Source of the DNA: Methylophilus medardensis
Lineage (GTDB): Bacteria; Pseudomonadota; Gammaproteobacteria; Burkholderiales; Methylophilaceae
Direction: 5' to 3' (one strand)
DNA length: 64,000 nt
Assembly (NCBI RefSeq): GCF_006363915.1
Contig: NZ_CP040946.1
The position numbers and the translations under genes are program-made. Shown piece after piece: positions 27,288 through 35,966 of this stretch (within the stretch, counting starts at the first letter, position 1; each line of letters opens with the position of its first letter). Under the pieces are notes generated by a model that was given only the letters and a program-made list of their open reading frames with translations, did no database searches and had not been told where the DNA came from.

Positions 27288-28994
27288 ATGTCCAATAAAA
27301 AACTGCTGTTGAATCTGTATTGGCATATGCACCAACCTGATTATCGTGATTTGGTCACGGGTGAGTATGTGTTGCCATGGACCTATCTGCATGCGCTCAA
27401 AGATTACAGTGATATGGCCTATCACCTCGAGCAAAATGCGGCGGCGAGAGCTAGTTTCAATTTTGTGCCGATTTTAGTGGAGCAATTGCAGGATTATGCT
27501 GAACAATCTCGCGCGGGCCAATGGCGTGATCCTCTGTTGCACTTGCTGGCTAGTCCTGATTTAGATCACATTACTGATGCTGAGTGTCAGCTGATTGTAG
27601 ATAGTTGCTTTAAAGCGCACCACGAAAAGATGCTCAGCCCTTTTCCGCATTATCAGCGCTTGTTAAAACTCTACGAGCTGGTGGCGCCGATTATGCAAAA
27701 TGGACAGTTTCATTATCTGTCTGCGCAATACAAGGCGGATTTACTGGTCTGGTATCACTTGGCATGGACAGGTGAGAGCTTGCGCCGCAAAAATAAAACC
27801 GTTCAAAAGCTCATGCAAAAGGGCTTGTTATTTACCCTAGAAGACCGCCAAGCGTTGTTGGGCGTGATCAGTGAAACTTTGCAGAATATTTTGCCGCGCT
27901 ATCAGGCCTTGCTGGCAAAAGGGCAAATCGAAATTTCCACCACGCCTTACTATCATCCGATCTTGCCTCTATTGATAGACCTGAAGAGCACGCGCGATGC
28001 CATGCCAGAGGCACCGTTGCCGCAGTCGGCGGCCTATCCTGATGGCTATACCCGCGCGGTCTCACATGTGGCTGCGGCGCAGGCATTTCATACACAGACG
28101 TTTGGTGAGCCAGCCGTGGGTATGTGGCCCGCGGAAGGGGCCGTATCCCATGCCGCACTTTCATTGCTCGCGCAGCAAGGCGTCGCTTGGGCGGCCACCG
28201 GTCAGGGGGTCTTGGCAAACAGTTTACGTAAGCTGGACTTGCCGCATGAACATACACGAGACTATCTGTATCAGCCTTACAAAATTACCAATGGTCAGCA
28301 GGATATTGTGTGTTTTTTCCGTGATGATCACCTGTCCGACAAAATAGGCTTTGAATACTCCAAACAATATGCCAGCGAAGCGGTTCATGACTTTGTTCAG
28401 TCACTAGAAAATATCTTGCTGCATAGTGGCGACGAGACACCTGTGGTCAGTGTGATTCTCGATGGTGAAAATGCTTGGGAATATTATCCTTACAATGGCT
28501 TTTATTTCTTGCAGGAGCTTTATCAGGCACTCGCAGGGCATGCGGATATTCAGATGACCACTTTCAGTGACATTTTAACTATGCAACAGGCGCAGCAATT
28601 GCCACCGCCTAAGTTACTCAAGGATATCTGCGCCGGTAGCTGGGTATATGGTACGTTTAGCACCTGGATTGGCGAGCCAGCCAAAAATCGTGCCTGGGAT
28701 TTGCTCTGCGAAGCGAAGCGACAGTACGACCAGCATGTGCACGCCTTGTCTGCGACCGCCAAAGAAAAGTGTCAGCAACAATTAGCGCTTTGCGAAGGCT
28801 CGGACTGGTTTTGGTGGTTTGGTGATTACAATAATGCCCAGAGTGTACAAAGTTTTGACCAACTCTACCGCCGCAACCTCAGCAACCTCTATCAATTGTT
28901 GGGCTTAACGCCGCCTGCGCATTTATCCCAACCGATTAGTCTAGGTGGTGGCGATGCCGAAAATGCAGGCACCATGCGTCGTGGCCAAACTTAA
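27288..28994 (+). CDS. Glycoside hydrolase family 57 alpha-glucan enzyme
   Basis: 568-aa GH57 protein. It opens with LYWHMHQPDYRD, the diagnostic first GH57 motif, then has GMWPAEGAVS (catalytic Glu region, about residue 280), ILDGENAWEYYP (catalytic Asp, about residue 390) and FWWFGDYN near the end. GH57 members include alpha-amylases, 4-alpha-glucanotransferases and branching enzymes; the class cannot be fixed by eye. An AAAAAGG site precedes the ATG. The position between glgC and malQ suggests glucan remodelling or breakdown. Confidence 0.88.
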   Translation: MSNKKLLLNLYWHMHQPDYRDLVTGEYVLPWTYLHALKDYSDMAYHLEQNAAARASFNFVPILVEQLQDYAEQSRAGQWRDPLLHLLASPDLDHITDAECQLIVDSCFKAHHEKMLSPFPHYQRLLKLYELVAPIMQNGQFHYLSAQYKADLLVWYHLAWTGESLRRKNKTVQKLMQKGLLFTLEDRQALLGVISETLQNILPRYQALLAKGQIEISTTPYYHPILPLLIDLKSTRDAMPEAPLPQSAAYPDGYTRAVSHVAAAQAFHTQTFGEPAVGMWPAEGAVSHAALSLLAQQGVAWAATGQGVLANSLRKLDLPHEHTRDYLYQPYKITNGQQDIVCFFRDDHLSDKIGFEYSKQYASEAVHDFVQSLENILLHSGDETPVVSVILDGENAWEYYPYNGFYFLQELYQALAGHADIQMTTFSDILTMQQAQQLPPPKLLKDICAGSWVYGTFSTWIGEPAKNRAWDLLCEAKRQYDQHVHALSATAKEKCQQQLALCEGSDWFWWFGDYNNAQSVQSFDQLYRRNLSNLYQLLGLTPPAHLSQPISLGGGDAENAGTMRRGQT

Positions 28995-29025
28995 GTTCTT
29001 TTAATTTTATCTGAATGCCAATCAC

Positions 29026-30495
29026 ATGACTCAAGCACGACAAGCGGGTGTGTTGCTGCACATCACTTCATTACCCAGCGGCAGTCTTGGCCCCGATGCC
29101 TATCGTTTTGTGGATAAGCTGGTTGAGATGGGCGTCTCTGTTTGGCAAACATTGCCGGTGAATCAGCCGCATGGCGACCATTCCCCTTATCAAAGCGTAT
29201 CGGCCCACGCAGGCCACACCGGCATGATCAGTGCTGAACAGTTGCAGCATGATGGTTTGTGTTTGCCGGACGAAGTCGAATTACCTTTACATGCGCTGAT
29301 CGCCAAAGTCATGTCGCGTGTGCAGTCGGGTGGGGCGACGTCTCGCACCGATGGCCATGGGTTGACTTGGCCCGGGTTTGCACGTTTTTGTCAGACACAG
29401 CATTATTGGCTAGAAGACTTTGCCTTGTTTCAGAGTTTGCGTGAACAACACGCGGAGCAAAGTTGGCAGCAATGGCCTGAGGCTTATCGATTGCATGACG
29501 TGATGGCCTTGCAGGCCTTTACAAGCACACACCAAGATAAATTAAGCCTGATTAAATTTACGCAATATGTATTTTTTCAACAATGGGTACAACTGAAAAT
29601 ATACGCCAACCAGCGCGGCATTCAGTTGTTTGGTGACATCCCGATATTTGTGGCCTACGACAGCGCCGATGTTTGGGCGCACCCTGAGTGGTTCAAGCTG
29701 GATGCAGATCTCAATATGACGGTGGTGGCTGGCGTTCCGCCGGATTATTTTTCGGAGACAGGTCAGCGCTGGGGTAATCCGCATTATGACTGGCCTGTCA
29801 TGCAAGCAGATGGGTTTGCTTGGTGGTTGGGCCGTATCGATACGCAAGCGCAACTGTTTGATGTATTACGTATTGATCATTTTCGCGGCTTGCAAGCGGC
29901 ATGGGAGATACCGTCCATGGAACCCACCGCCATCAATGGCAGTTGGCAAGAGGCACCGGGCCATGCTTTGTTACAAGCGATGACTGACACCTTTCCGCAG
30001 CTACGTCTGGTGGCTGAAGATTTAGGTATTATCACGCCTGAAGTGGACGCACTGCGCCATGCGTTTGATTTGCCCGGCATGAAGATTTTGCAATTCGCGT
30101 TTGGTGGGGATGACGATAACCCATATCTGCCCGACCACATCGAGCCGAACAGTGTGGCCTACACTGGTACACATGATAACGATACTACGCTCGGTTGGTA
30201 TCAAGCCGCGCCGGAGCATGTGCGCAACCATCTACAGCATTATTTCACGCAACATTTGCAACAGGACGGCGTGGAGATGCCTACATCTCTGATTCAACTG
30301 ACACTTCACAGCAACGCAAATCTGGCGGTGGTCCCGATGCAAGACATCTTAGCACTCGACACGCAGGCACGCATGAATACCCCCGGGACGACGGAGGGAA
30401 ATTGGTTGTGGCGAATGGAGTGGTCGCAATTAACTGATGAAAAGCGCTTAGCGTTCAGGCATCTGGTTGAAGAAAGTGGACGCGTGCATGGATAA
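29026..30495 (+). CDS. malQ: 4-alpha-glucanotransferase (amylomaltase)
   Basis: 489-aa GH77 enzyme that transfers maltosyl and longer units between glucan chains, releasing glucose. Recognisable blocks: LLHITSLPSGSLGPDAY, FGDIPIFVAYDSADVWAHPEWF, VLRIDHFRGL (catalytic Asp), LVAEDLGIITPEV (Glu) and AYTGTHDNDTTLGW (transition-state Asp). No clear Shine-Dalgarno sequence precedes the ATG; translation may be coupled to the gene 31 bases upstream. Its final eight bases overlap the start of the glucokinase gene, so released glucose is probably phosphorylated by that product. Confidence 0.95.
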   Translation: MTQARQAGVLLHITSLPSGSLGPDAYRFVDKLVEMGVSVWQTLPVNQPHGDHSPYQSVSAHAGHTGMISAEQLQHDGLCLPDEVELPLHALIAKVMSRVQSGGATSRTDGHGLTWPGFARFCQTQHYWLEDFALFQSLREQHAEQSWQQWPEAYRLHDVMALQAFTSTHQDKLSLIKFTQYVFFQQWVQLKIYANQRGIQLFGDIPIFVAYDSADVWAHPEWFKLDADLNMTVVAGVPPDYFSETGQRWGNPHYDWPVMQADGFAWWLGRIDTQAQLFDVLRIDHFRGLQAAWEIPSMEPTAINGSWQEAPGHALLQAMTDTFPQLRLVAEDLGIITPEVDALRHAFDLPGMKILQFAFGGDDDNPYLPDHIEPNSVAYTGTHDNDTTLGWYQAAPEHVRNHLQHYFTQHLQQDGVEMPTSLIQLTLHSNANLAVVPMQDILALDTQARMNTPGTTEGNWLWRMEWSQLTDEKRLAFRHLVEESGRVHG

Positions 30496-31423
30496 ACCAA
30501 CGCCGGTACATCATCTGGGCTTAGATGTTGGCGGTACTAACCTACGTTTAGGGGTGTTTGCGGATCTATCTCTGGTTGAAGAAATTCGTTTTCAAGCGAA
30601 TTATTCGGCCATTTGCAAACAATATCCGCCAGCCGAGGCGTGGCAGCGTATTTTACTAGCGACCGCTGACGCCATTCGCCCGTTGTTGATCAAGTATCCT
30701 GATTTGCAAGCCATAGGCATAGGCTTTCCTGGGTTTATTGATCCCAACACTGGCATATTGGCGCAATCTCCCAACTTGCCCGGATTGCAAGACGTGAATC
30801 TGGGGCAAGATTTGTCAGCCTTGCTAGGCTTGAAGGTGCGGGTTGAAAATGATGCAAATGCGGCTGCGTACGGTGAGTTTTATCAATTAGGTCAGCCAAC
30901 GGGCGGTCTACTTTATGTGGGATTAGGCACCGGAGTGGGGGCCGGACTGGTGGTTAACGGTGGTGTTTGGGTAGGGCATCATGGCTATGCGCTGGAGGCC
31001 GGACACATCATTGTCGTGCCGGAAGGCCGGTTGTGCGGGTGCGGTAATCGGGGCTGCGTTGAGCAATATGCATCAGCCACCGGCATCATTGAAGCCTATC
31101 TTGAGCAAACCGGTCAACGCCTCACTGCGCACGCAATTGCGCAGTTGGCCGAGGCGGGAGACTCGCATGCGCAAGCCGTATATGCCGATGCCGGCAGTAA
31201 ATTGGCACAAATGCTGGCCAGCGTATTAAAAGTGATCGATGTAGAAAATGTCTTGGTCGGTGGTGGCGTGGTTGCTGCTTGGCCTTTAATGTCGGCCGCG
31301 TTTGAGCAGCGGCTCGCGCACGACCTGATCCCGGTGCTGCGCGGTAAAATTCAATTACATATCACCCGTTCGGGAGACATCGCAGGCATGCTCGGCGCAG
31401 CCCTATTGGCGTCTAAGGTTTAA
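30488..31423 (+). CDS. ROK family glucokinase
   Basis: 311-aa sugar kinase of the ROK family: ATP-binding LGLDVGGTNLRLGVF at the N-terminus, the sugar site GIGFPGFID and ENDANAAAYGE, and the zinc-binding CGCGNRGCVEQYAS (about residue 180) typical of ROK glucokinases. Most likely it phosphorylates glucose released by MalQ and GH57; related hexoses are possible. The ATG at 30488 overlaps the malQ end (ATGGATAA), implying translational coupling. Its TAA stop shares the palindrome TTAA with the opposite-strand queG stop. Confidence 0.88.
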   Translation: MDKPTPVHHLGLDVGGTNLRLGVFADLSLVEEIRFQANYSAICKQYPPAEAWQRILLATADAIRPLLIKYPDLQAIGIGFPGFIDPNTGILAQSPNLPGLQDVNLGQDLSALLGLKVRVENDANAAAYGEFYQLGQPTGGLLYVGLGTGVGAGLVVNGGVWVGHHGYALEAGHIIVVPEGRLCGCGNRGCVEQYASATGIIEAYLEQTGQRLTAHAIAQLAEAGDSHAQAVYADAGSKLAQMLASVLKVIDVENVLVGGGVVAAWPLMSAAFEQRLAHDLIPVLRGKIQLHITRSGDIAGMLGAALLASKV

Positions 31424-32517
31424 CTGCTAGGCAGATGTTTTGCCAATGCCCAAGCGACGTGTTCTCTCACCAAGGCATGGGCATCATCTTGACGGGCTTG
31501 CAATGCATGGATGACTGCAGGAGTGCTTGGTGCGTTACCTAGGCCAACTGCCACGTTACGCAACCATTGTGCATAGCCGATGCGATAAATAGCACTGCCC
31601 GCCATGCGCGCTTGAAACTCAGCTTCTGTCCAGGCAAAGCAGTCGATTAATGCAGTGCTGTCCAAGCCGTTTCTAACGGCAAAATCGCTTTCTTCTGTCT
31701 TGACCGCGAATTTATTCCAAGGGCAAATCAGTTGGCAATCATCACAGCCATAAATACGGTTGCCAATCAGTGGCCGTAATTCCAGCGGAATGCTGCCTTT
31801 GTGTTCAATGGTGAGGTAGGAGATGCAGCGCCTTGCATCCAGCTCATAAGGCGCGACAATGGCGCGGGTAGGGCAGATATCTATACAAGCCGAACAACTG
31901 CCGCAATGGGCGGAGGTGGGCGCATCTATCGGCAAGGGCAGATTGGTATAAATCTCCCCCAAGAAAAACCACGAGCCTTGTTGACGATTTAACAACAGTG
32001 TATGTTTGCCACGCCAGCCCACACCGGCTTTGGTTGCTAATGCGACTTCCATGACGGGTGCACTATCGGCAAACACGCGATATTCAAACTGTCCGTAAGT
32101 GTCGGTGATACGCGTGCACAGCTGTTGCAGTTTTTGGCGCATGACTTTGTGATAATCACGACCCATCGCATATCGGGCAACATATGCCTTATCCGGTGTC
32201 GCCAATACTTGCCAGCCGTCAGCCACTTGTTCTGGCAAATAATTTAAATTCACGGAGATGACGCGTAGTGTTCCAGGCACCAATTCTGCCGGACGGCTTC
32301 GCTTGGTGCCATGTTTTGCCATATAATCCATATCGCCATGGTATTGCTTGGCGAGCCAGTCTAAAAAGTCTGGTTCAGCAGCAGATAAATCGGTGTCCGT
32401 AATGCCGATATTGCCAAAACCTAATTCTCGTGCCCAGTCCTTAATGGTTGCCGACATTTGTGCGGCAACGGCAGGATCAGGCCATTGAATAGGGGTTGGA
32501 TGTGATTGATGTGACAT
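31420..32517 (-). CDS. queG: Epoxyqueuosine reductase QueG
   Basis: 365-aa cobalamin- and iron-sulfur-dependent reductase that converts epoxyqueuosine to queuosine in tRNA. It has the N-terminal LGFGNIGITD segment, DYMAKHGTKRSRP, the VFADSAPVMEVALA core and two 4Fe-4S motifs, CGSCSACIDICPTRAI and CDDCQLICPWNK, plus a C-terminal HEAT-like part. The frame continues upstream, but Met at 32517 is the homologous start. Its start codon overlaps the divergent tsaE start by two bases, and its stop overlaps the glucokinase stop by three, so it has no flanking intergenic DNA. A TAGAAT hexamer inside tsaE, 11 bases before the start, may be its -10. Confidence 0.95.
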   Translation of the reverse strand: MSHQSHPTPIQWPDPAVAAQMSATIKDWARELGFGNIGITDTDLSAAEPDFLDWLAKQYHGDMDYMAKHGTKRSRPAELVPGTLRVISVNLNYLPEQVADGWQVLATPDKAYVARYAMGRDYHKVMRQKLQQLCTRITDTYGQFEYRVFADSAPVMEVALATKAGVGWRGKHTLLLNRQQGSWFFLGEIYTNLPLPIDAPTSAHCGSCSACIDICPTRAIVAPYELDARRCISYLTIEHKGSIPLELRPLIGNRIYGCDDCQLICPWNKFAVKTEESDFAVRNGLDSTALIDCFAWTEAEFQARMAGSAIYRIGYAQWLRNVAVGLGNAPSTPAVIHALQARQDDAHALVREHVAWALAKHLPSS

Positions 32518-32974
32518 GACAGAAACGTATTCTACACAGATTTTAAAAGACGAAGCAGCCACCATACATACAGCTGAGGTATTGGCAACGCAACTCAAAC
32601 CGGGACAAGTGATTTATTTGCACGGTGACCTCGGTGCGGGCAAGACGACGCTGGTGCGCGGCATCCTGCATGCATTGGGCCACGTCGGCAAAGTCAAAAG
32701 CCCCACCTACACCATTGTAGAGCCGTATGCTCTGTCTTTAGGGGTGTGTTATCACTTTGATTTATATCGTTTTCAGGATCCTGAAGAGTGGGAAGCCGCT
32801 GGATTTCGCGATTACTTCAATCCCGATAGTTTATGTCTGGTCGAGTGGCCAGCACGCGCTGAGTCCGTGTTGCCGCGCCCCGATATTGAGATTCAATTTG
32901 AGATATTGCCGCACGGCCGTGTGCTGCAAATCATCAGTCAGCATGCGCTGGCCTTGGAAGGACTATGCCAGTAA
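32516..32974 (+). CDS. tsaE: tRNA t6A biosynthesis ATPase TsaE
   Basis: 152-aa TsaE, the ATPase of the threonylcarbamoyladenosine tRNA modification complex. It has Walker A LHGDLGAGKTTLVRG (about residues 36-50), the SPTYTIVEPY switch segment and the FDLYR block, with an acidic WPARAE near the end. Its ATG forms the sequence CATG with the queG start on the other strand, so both promoters must lie inside the opposite coding region. The gene downstream overlaps its last ten bases. Confidence 0.95.
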   Translation: MTETYSTQILKDEAATIHTAEVLATQLKPGQVIYLHGDLGAGKTTLVRGILHALGHVGKVKSPTYTIVEPYALSLGVCYHFDLYRFQDPEEWEAAGFRDYFNPDSLCLVEWPARAESVLPRPDIEIQFEILPHGRVLQIISQHALALEGLCQ

Positions 32975-34278
32975 TGCCTAAGTTTTTAAGTGTGTGGCTG
33001 TTAACGATATTGGTATGGATGAGTGTGCATGCCGCACAAGCGGCTGAAGTGATTCTGGCTAATTTGCAACAACACGGCAGCCAAGTGCAACTGGAGTTGC
33101 TGCTCGACCAGCAGGTGAAATATCGGGTATTCACGCTGGACAATCCATTTCGGGTAGTGATCGACATGGATGGCGTCGCCATTAGCCCGACCCTCAAAGC
33201 GTTGCCGCCACAGCTAGACGCCCAGCATCCTTATTTATCCAAAATCCGTATCGCCCCCTTTAGCGAGCTGACTACTCGACTGGTGTTCGACATCAAATCA
33301 GACATCAAGCCTTTGGTCACAGACATGAATGCAGGCAGCTCGCAGCAGCGCTTGGCGATTAGTATTGCGCCAGCCAGTGCGACCCCTGAGGCTGAAGTAG
33401 CCAGCCCGGTTTTAACGCCCTCTAAACATTTGCAAGCATTGCCATCAAGCAGTCCAGATGAAAAGCCCGCAGAGCCAACGGTGGCGCCGTCGATCACCGA
33501 ACCCGTGGCAGTGGCGCCTGCTTCTGATAAACCGGCAGAACGCGTCGTTGAAAAGCCTAAACAAGCCAAGGCTGGTCAAAAGATCATCACTATTGCGGTT
33601 GATGCGGGTCATGGTGGCGAAGATCCTGGGGCGCGCGGCTCGAATGGCAGCCATGAAAAAAACATCACCTTGGCAATTGCCCGCAAACTTAAGCAGCAGA
33701 TAGATGCTGAAGAAAATATGCAGGCAATCTTAATTCGCGATGGGGACTACTTTGTGCCGCTAGGCGATCGCGTAAAAAAAGCCAGGGCGGCAAAAGTCGA
33801 TTTGTTTATTTCTATCCATGCGGATTCTTTCGTCAACAGCACCGCGAAGGGATCATCGGTGTTTGCCTTGTCAGAAAGAGGTGCCACCAGCGCCAGCGCA
33901 CGTTATCTGGCGAAAAAAGAAAACGCGGTGGATTTAATTGGAGGTGTCTCGCTGGACACCCGCGACATGGACCTTGCGCGCACCTTGCTCGATTTATCGC
34001 AAACCGCAACCATCCACGATAGTATTCGGATGGGTAAAGCGGTGTTGGGGCGTATTTCTAAGATCAACACCCTGCATTCAAAATATGTCGAGCAGGCCGC
34101 ATTTGCGGTGTTGAAGTCACCTGATATTCCATCCATTTTGGTTGAAACCGCGTTTATCAGCAACCCAGACGAAGAAGCGCGCTTGAATGATGATGCCTAC
34201 CAAGATAAATTGGTGAATGCGATCTTGTCAGGCATAAAGTCTTATGTCGCAACCAACCCTTCATTTGCAAAAAAATAA
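32965..34278 (+). CDS. N-acetylmuramoyl-L-alanine amidase (AmiC type)
   Basis: 437-aa periplasmic amidase that cleaves septal peptidoglycan during cell separation. It has a signal peptide (about residues 1-27, HAAQAAE), an AMIN domain (about 28-125), a Pro/Ala/Glu linker (about 135-205), then an Amidase_3 zinc domain with VDAGHGGEDPGARG (Zn His), the metal Glu in SHEKNITL, FISIHADSF and catalytic Glu in VETAFISNPDEE. The tsaE-ami-mutL order is like that of enterobacteria, here interrupted by a helicase on the other strand. Overlap with tsaE suggests translational coupling. Confidence 0.93.
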   Translation: MPVMPKFLSVWLLTILVWMSVHAAQAAEVILANLQQHGSQVQLELLLDQQVKYRVFTLDNPFRVVIDMDGVAISPTLKALPPQLDAQHPYLSKIRIAPFSELTTRLVFDIKSDIKPLVTDMNAGSSQQRLAISIAPASATPEAEVASPVLTPSKHLQALPSSSPDEKPAEPTVAPSITEPVAVAPASDKPAERVVEKPKQAKAGQKIITIAVDAGHGGEDPGARGSNGSHEKNITLAIARKLKQQIDAEENMQAILIRDGDYFVPLGDRVKKARAAKVDLFISIHADSFVNSTAKGSSVFALSERGATSASARYLAKKENAVDLIGGVSLDTRDMDLARTLLDLSQTATIHDSIRMGKAVLGRISKINTLHSKYVEQAAFAVLKSPDIPSILVETAFISNPDEEARLNDDAYQDKLVNAILSGIKSYVATNPSFAKK

Positions 34279-34302
34279 GCCATTTGCGCACAATCCAACA
34301 AT

Positions 34303-34331
34303 CAAGCATTGTTTCTTAAGAACAATGCTTG
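34303..34331. repeat. Perfect 11-bp inverted repeat after the amidase gene
   Basis: CAAGCATTGTT and AACAATGCTTG surround a seven-base spacer between convergent genes (stops at 34278 and 34406). There is no T run on either side, so it may be a weak or factor-assisted terminator. Confidence 0.6.
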
Positions 34332-34405
34332 AGGACGGCGCAAATCCTTAAGCAAAAAATAGCGCCGAGCACAGACGTCGGGGCTGCATGTTGGTCGCAG
34401 GTGGC

Positions 34406-35929
34406 TTAGCGATTAGGCATCAACGCCGTCTCGCGTTGTGTTTTGCCATAGCCGGCCTGCATGCGTAGCGCCCGGCTGATGTAAGCGTTGAGTGTTTTTC
34501 TTGCATCGTCTATCAAGTCTCGGTCAGGAAACACTAGAGGATATTGATAAGACAGCCAGCTATACAAGCTTAAATGCTGGCAAATAAGCTCTGCCTGCGC
34601 TAAGTGCTGTGCGTGTTGTCCATAAAGCCAATCTGGCATGGTAGGCAAAGATCTTATTTGTTGCGAAGCGACAGCTTGTACGCATTGCAAAAAATAATCA
34701 CGTGCAATCGGCACTTGTATCGCTAGTGGTGCGCATAGCAGGCGGTATTTGTCTCGCATACTGAGTTTGGGAGCGACCTCGTCAATCAACAAGGCTTGTT
34801 GGTATTGGATGGGGGTGATTTGGTATTGAAAAGGCTGTGCGCTGGATGGACGCTGATGCAGGTTTTGCAAATACGCCACACACTCTGCGATGCGCCAAGT
34901 GGGTATTTTCTGGCTAAGGGTCTCAATATCAGCCCCTTCCATGGCAATGGGCAGGGCGAAAATGGGGACCGTATCATCGAGCGCCAGCATGGCTTGTAAA
35001 TGCCATTGCTCGTCATCTTCAAGCACCGTAACATAGCCTGTGTCATACAAACCGTGCCGGCCAGCGCGGCCTGCAATCTGGCGCATTTCGGTGGCATTCA
35101 GCGGTCTCGAGGCAACGCCATCAAATTTATCGATATTGGCAAAGATCACGCGGCGGATTGGCAAATTAAGCCCCATGCCGATCGCGTCTGTTGCCACCAA
35201 TATTTGTGCCTCACCGCTGGCAAAGCGCGCAGACTCCCCACGACGCACTTCTGGCGACAGCGCGCCATAAATGGTCGCTACGTGAAATCCCCACTGTCGA
35301 ATACGGGCCGCCAAGGTGAGCACATCCTTGCGACTGAAGGCGATGATGGCATCTCCGGTTTGTAAGGCTTGGCGCAAAGTGGATGCATGGTAGCGTTGGC
35401 CGCAAATACTGCCTGCCTCGATGAGTAACGGCGTCATGCGCTGTAAATGCGTAAGCGTGTAGGGTTCGCCTAAGCGATCCAGCACCCGTGTGCAGCTTTC
35501 AGTCACGCTGTTGGCACCGCAAATAAACACTTGCTTGGCAGGCACCCCGACTAAAGCGGCGGTCCAGGCACTACCGCGGTCTGCGTCCATCAGCATCTGG
35601 ATTTCATCAATGACGGCGACCGCGACCGCCATATCTGGTCGCAGCATTTCAATGGTAGAGGCGGTATGTTTGGCCCCAGGCACCATAACGCGCTCTTCCC
35701 CTGTGACCAAGTTGCATGGCACCCCGGCTTCCATCAGGCGGTCGCGCACCTCCATTGCCAATAATCGTAATGGCGCAAGATAGACCCCAGACTCGGCTTT
35801 GCGCAAGGTCTCCAGGGCTTGATAGGTTTTACCAGAGTTGGTCGGGCCCACAAAAAAATGATGCTGACGGCCCAATTGACGTGCAAGGGTGAAACGCGAT
35901 AAATATTGCTGAAATTGGCTGGTGAACAT
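34406..35929 (-). CDS. SUV3-type RNA helicase
   Basis: 507-aa superfamily 2 helicase closest in pattern to SUV3, the mitochondrial degradosome helicase. Walker A is GPTNSGKT (residues 28-35), the Walker B box is DEIQ (108-111), and the C-terminal RecA lobe shows AFSRKDVL, VATIYGALSPEVR, VATDAIGMGLNLP and the QIAGRAGR motif VI. It lacks the longer C-terminal extensions of eukaryotic SUV3. Likely it unwinds RNA; substrate and nuclease partner are unknown. It starts 34 bases from the divergent mutL, with TAGAAT exactly six bases before its ATG and no ribosome site. Confidence 0.85.
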   Translation of the reverse strand: MFTSQFQQYLSRFTLARQLGRQHHFFVGPTNSGKTYQALETLRKAESGVYLAPLRLLAMEVRDRLMEAGVPCNLVTGEERVMVPGAKHTASTIEMLRPDMAVAVAVIDEIQMLMDADRGSAWTAALVGVPAKQVFICGANSVTESCTRVLDRLGEPYTLTHLQRMTPLLIEAGSICGQRYHASTLRQALQTGDAIIAFSRKDVLTLAARIRQWGFHVATIYGALSPEVRRGESARFASGEAQILVATDAIGMGLNLPIRRVIFANIDKFDGVASRPLNATEMRQIAGRAGRHGLYDTGYVTVLEDDEQWHLQAMLALDDTVPIFALPIAMEGADIETLSQKIPTWRIAECVAYLQNLHQRPSSAQPFQYQITPIQYQQALLIDEVAPKLSMRDKYRLLCAPLAIQVPIARDYFLQCVQAVASQQIRSLPTMPDWLYGQHAQHLAQAELICQHLSLYSWLSYQYPLVFPDRDLIDDARKTLNAYISRALRMQAGYGKTQRETALMPNR

Positions 35930-35941
35930 GTAGTCATTCTA
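35927..35941 (-). promoter_or_regulatory. Candidate leaderless promoter core of the SUV3-type helicase
   Basis: On the minus strand TAGAAT (35941-35936) is followed by six bases and the ATG (35929-35927). No Shine-Dalgarno motif and no convincing -35. The -10 faces away from the mutL -10, ten bp apart. Confidence 0.6.
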
Positions 35942-35951
35942 TCAAACGGTT

Positions 35952-35966
35952 TAAAATGGCAGCATG
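35952..35966 (+). promoter_or_regulatory. Candidate leaderless promoter core of mutL
   Basis: TAAAAT (35952-35957) is exactly six bases before ATG 35964. Upstream bases ACGGT give ACGGTTTAAAAT, close to the dnaE and hisZ cores. No Shine-Dalgarno motif. Confidence 0.6.
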
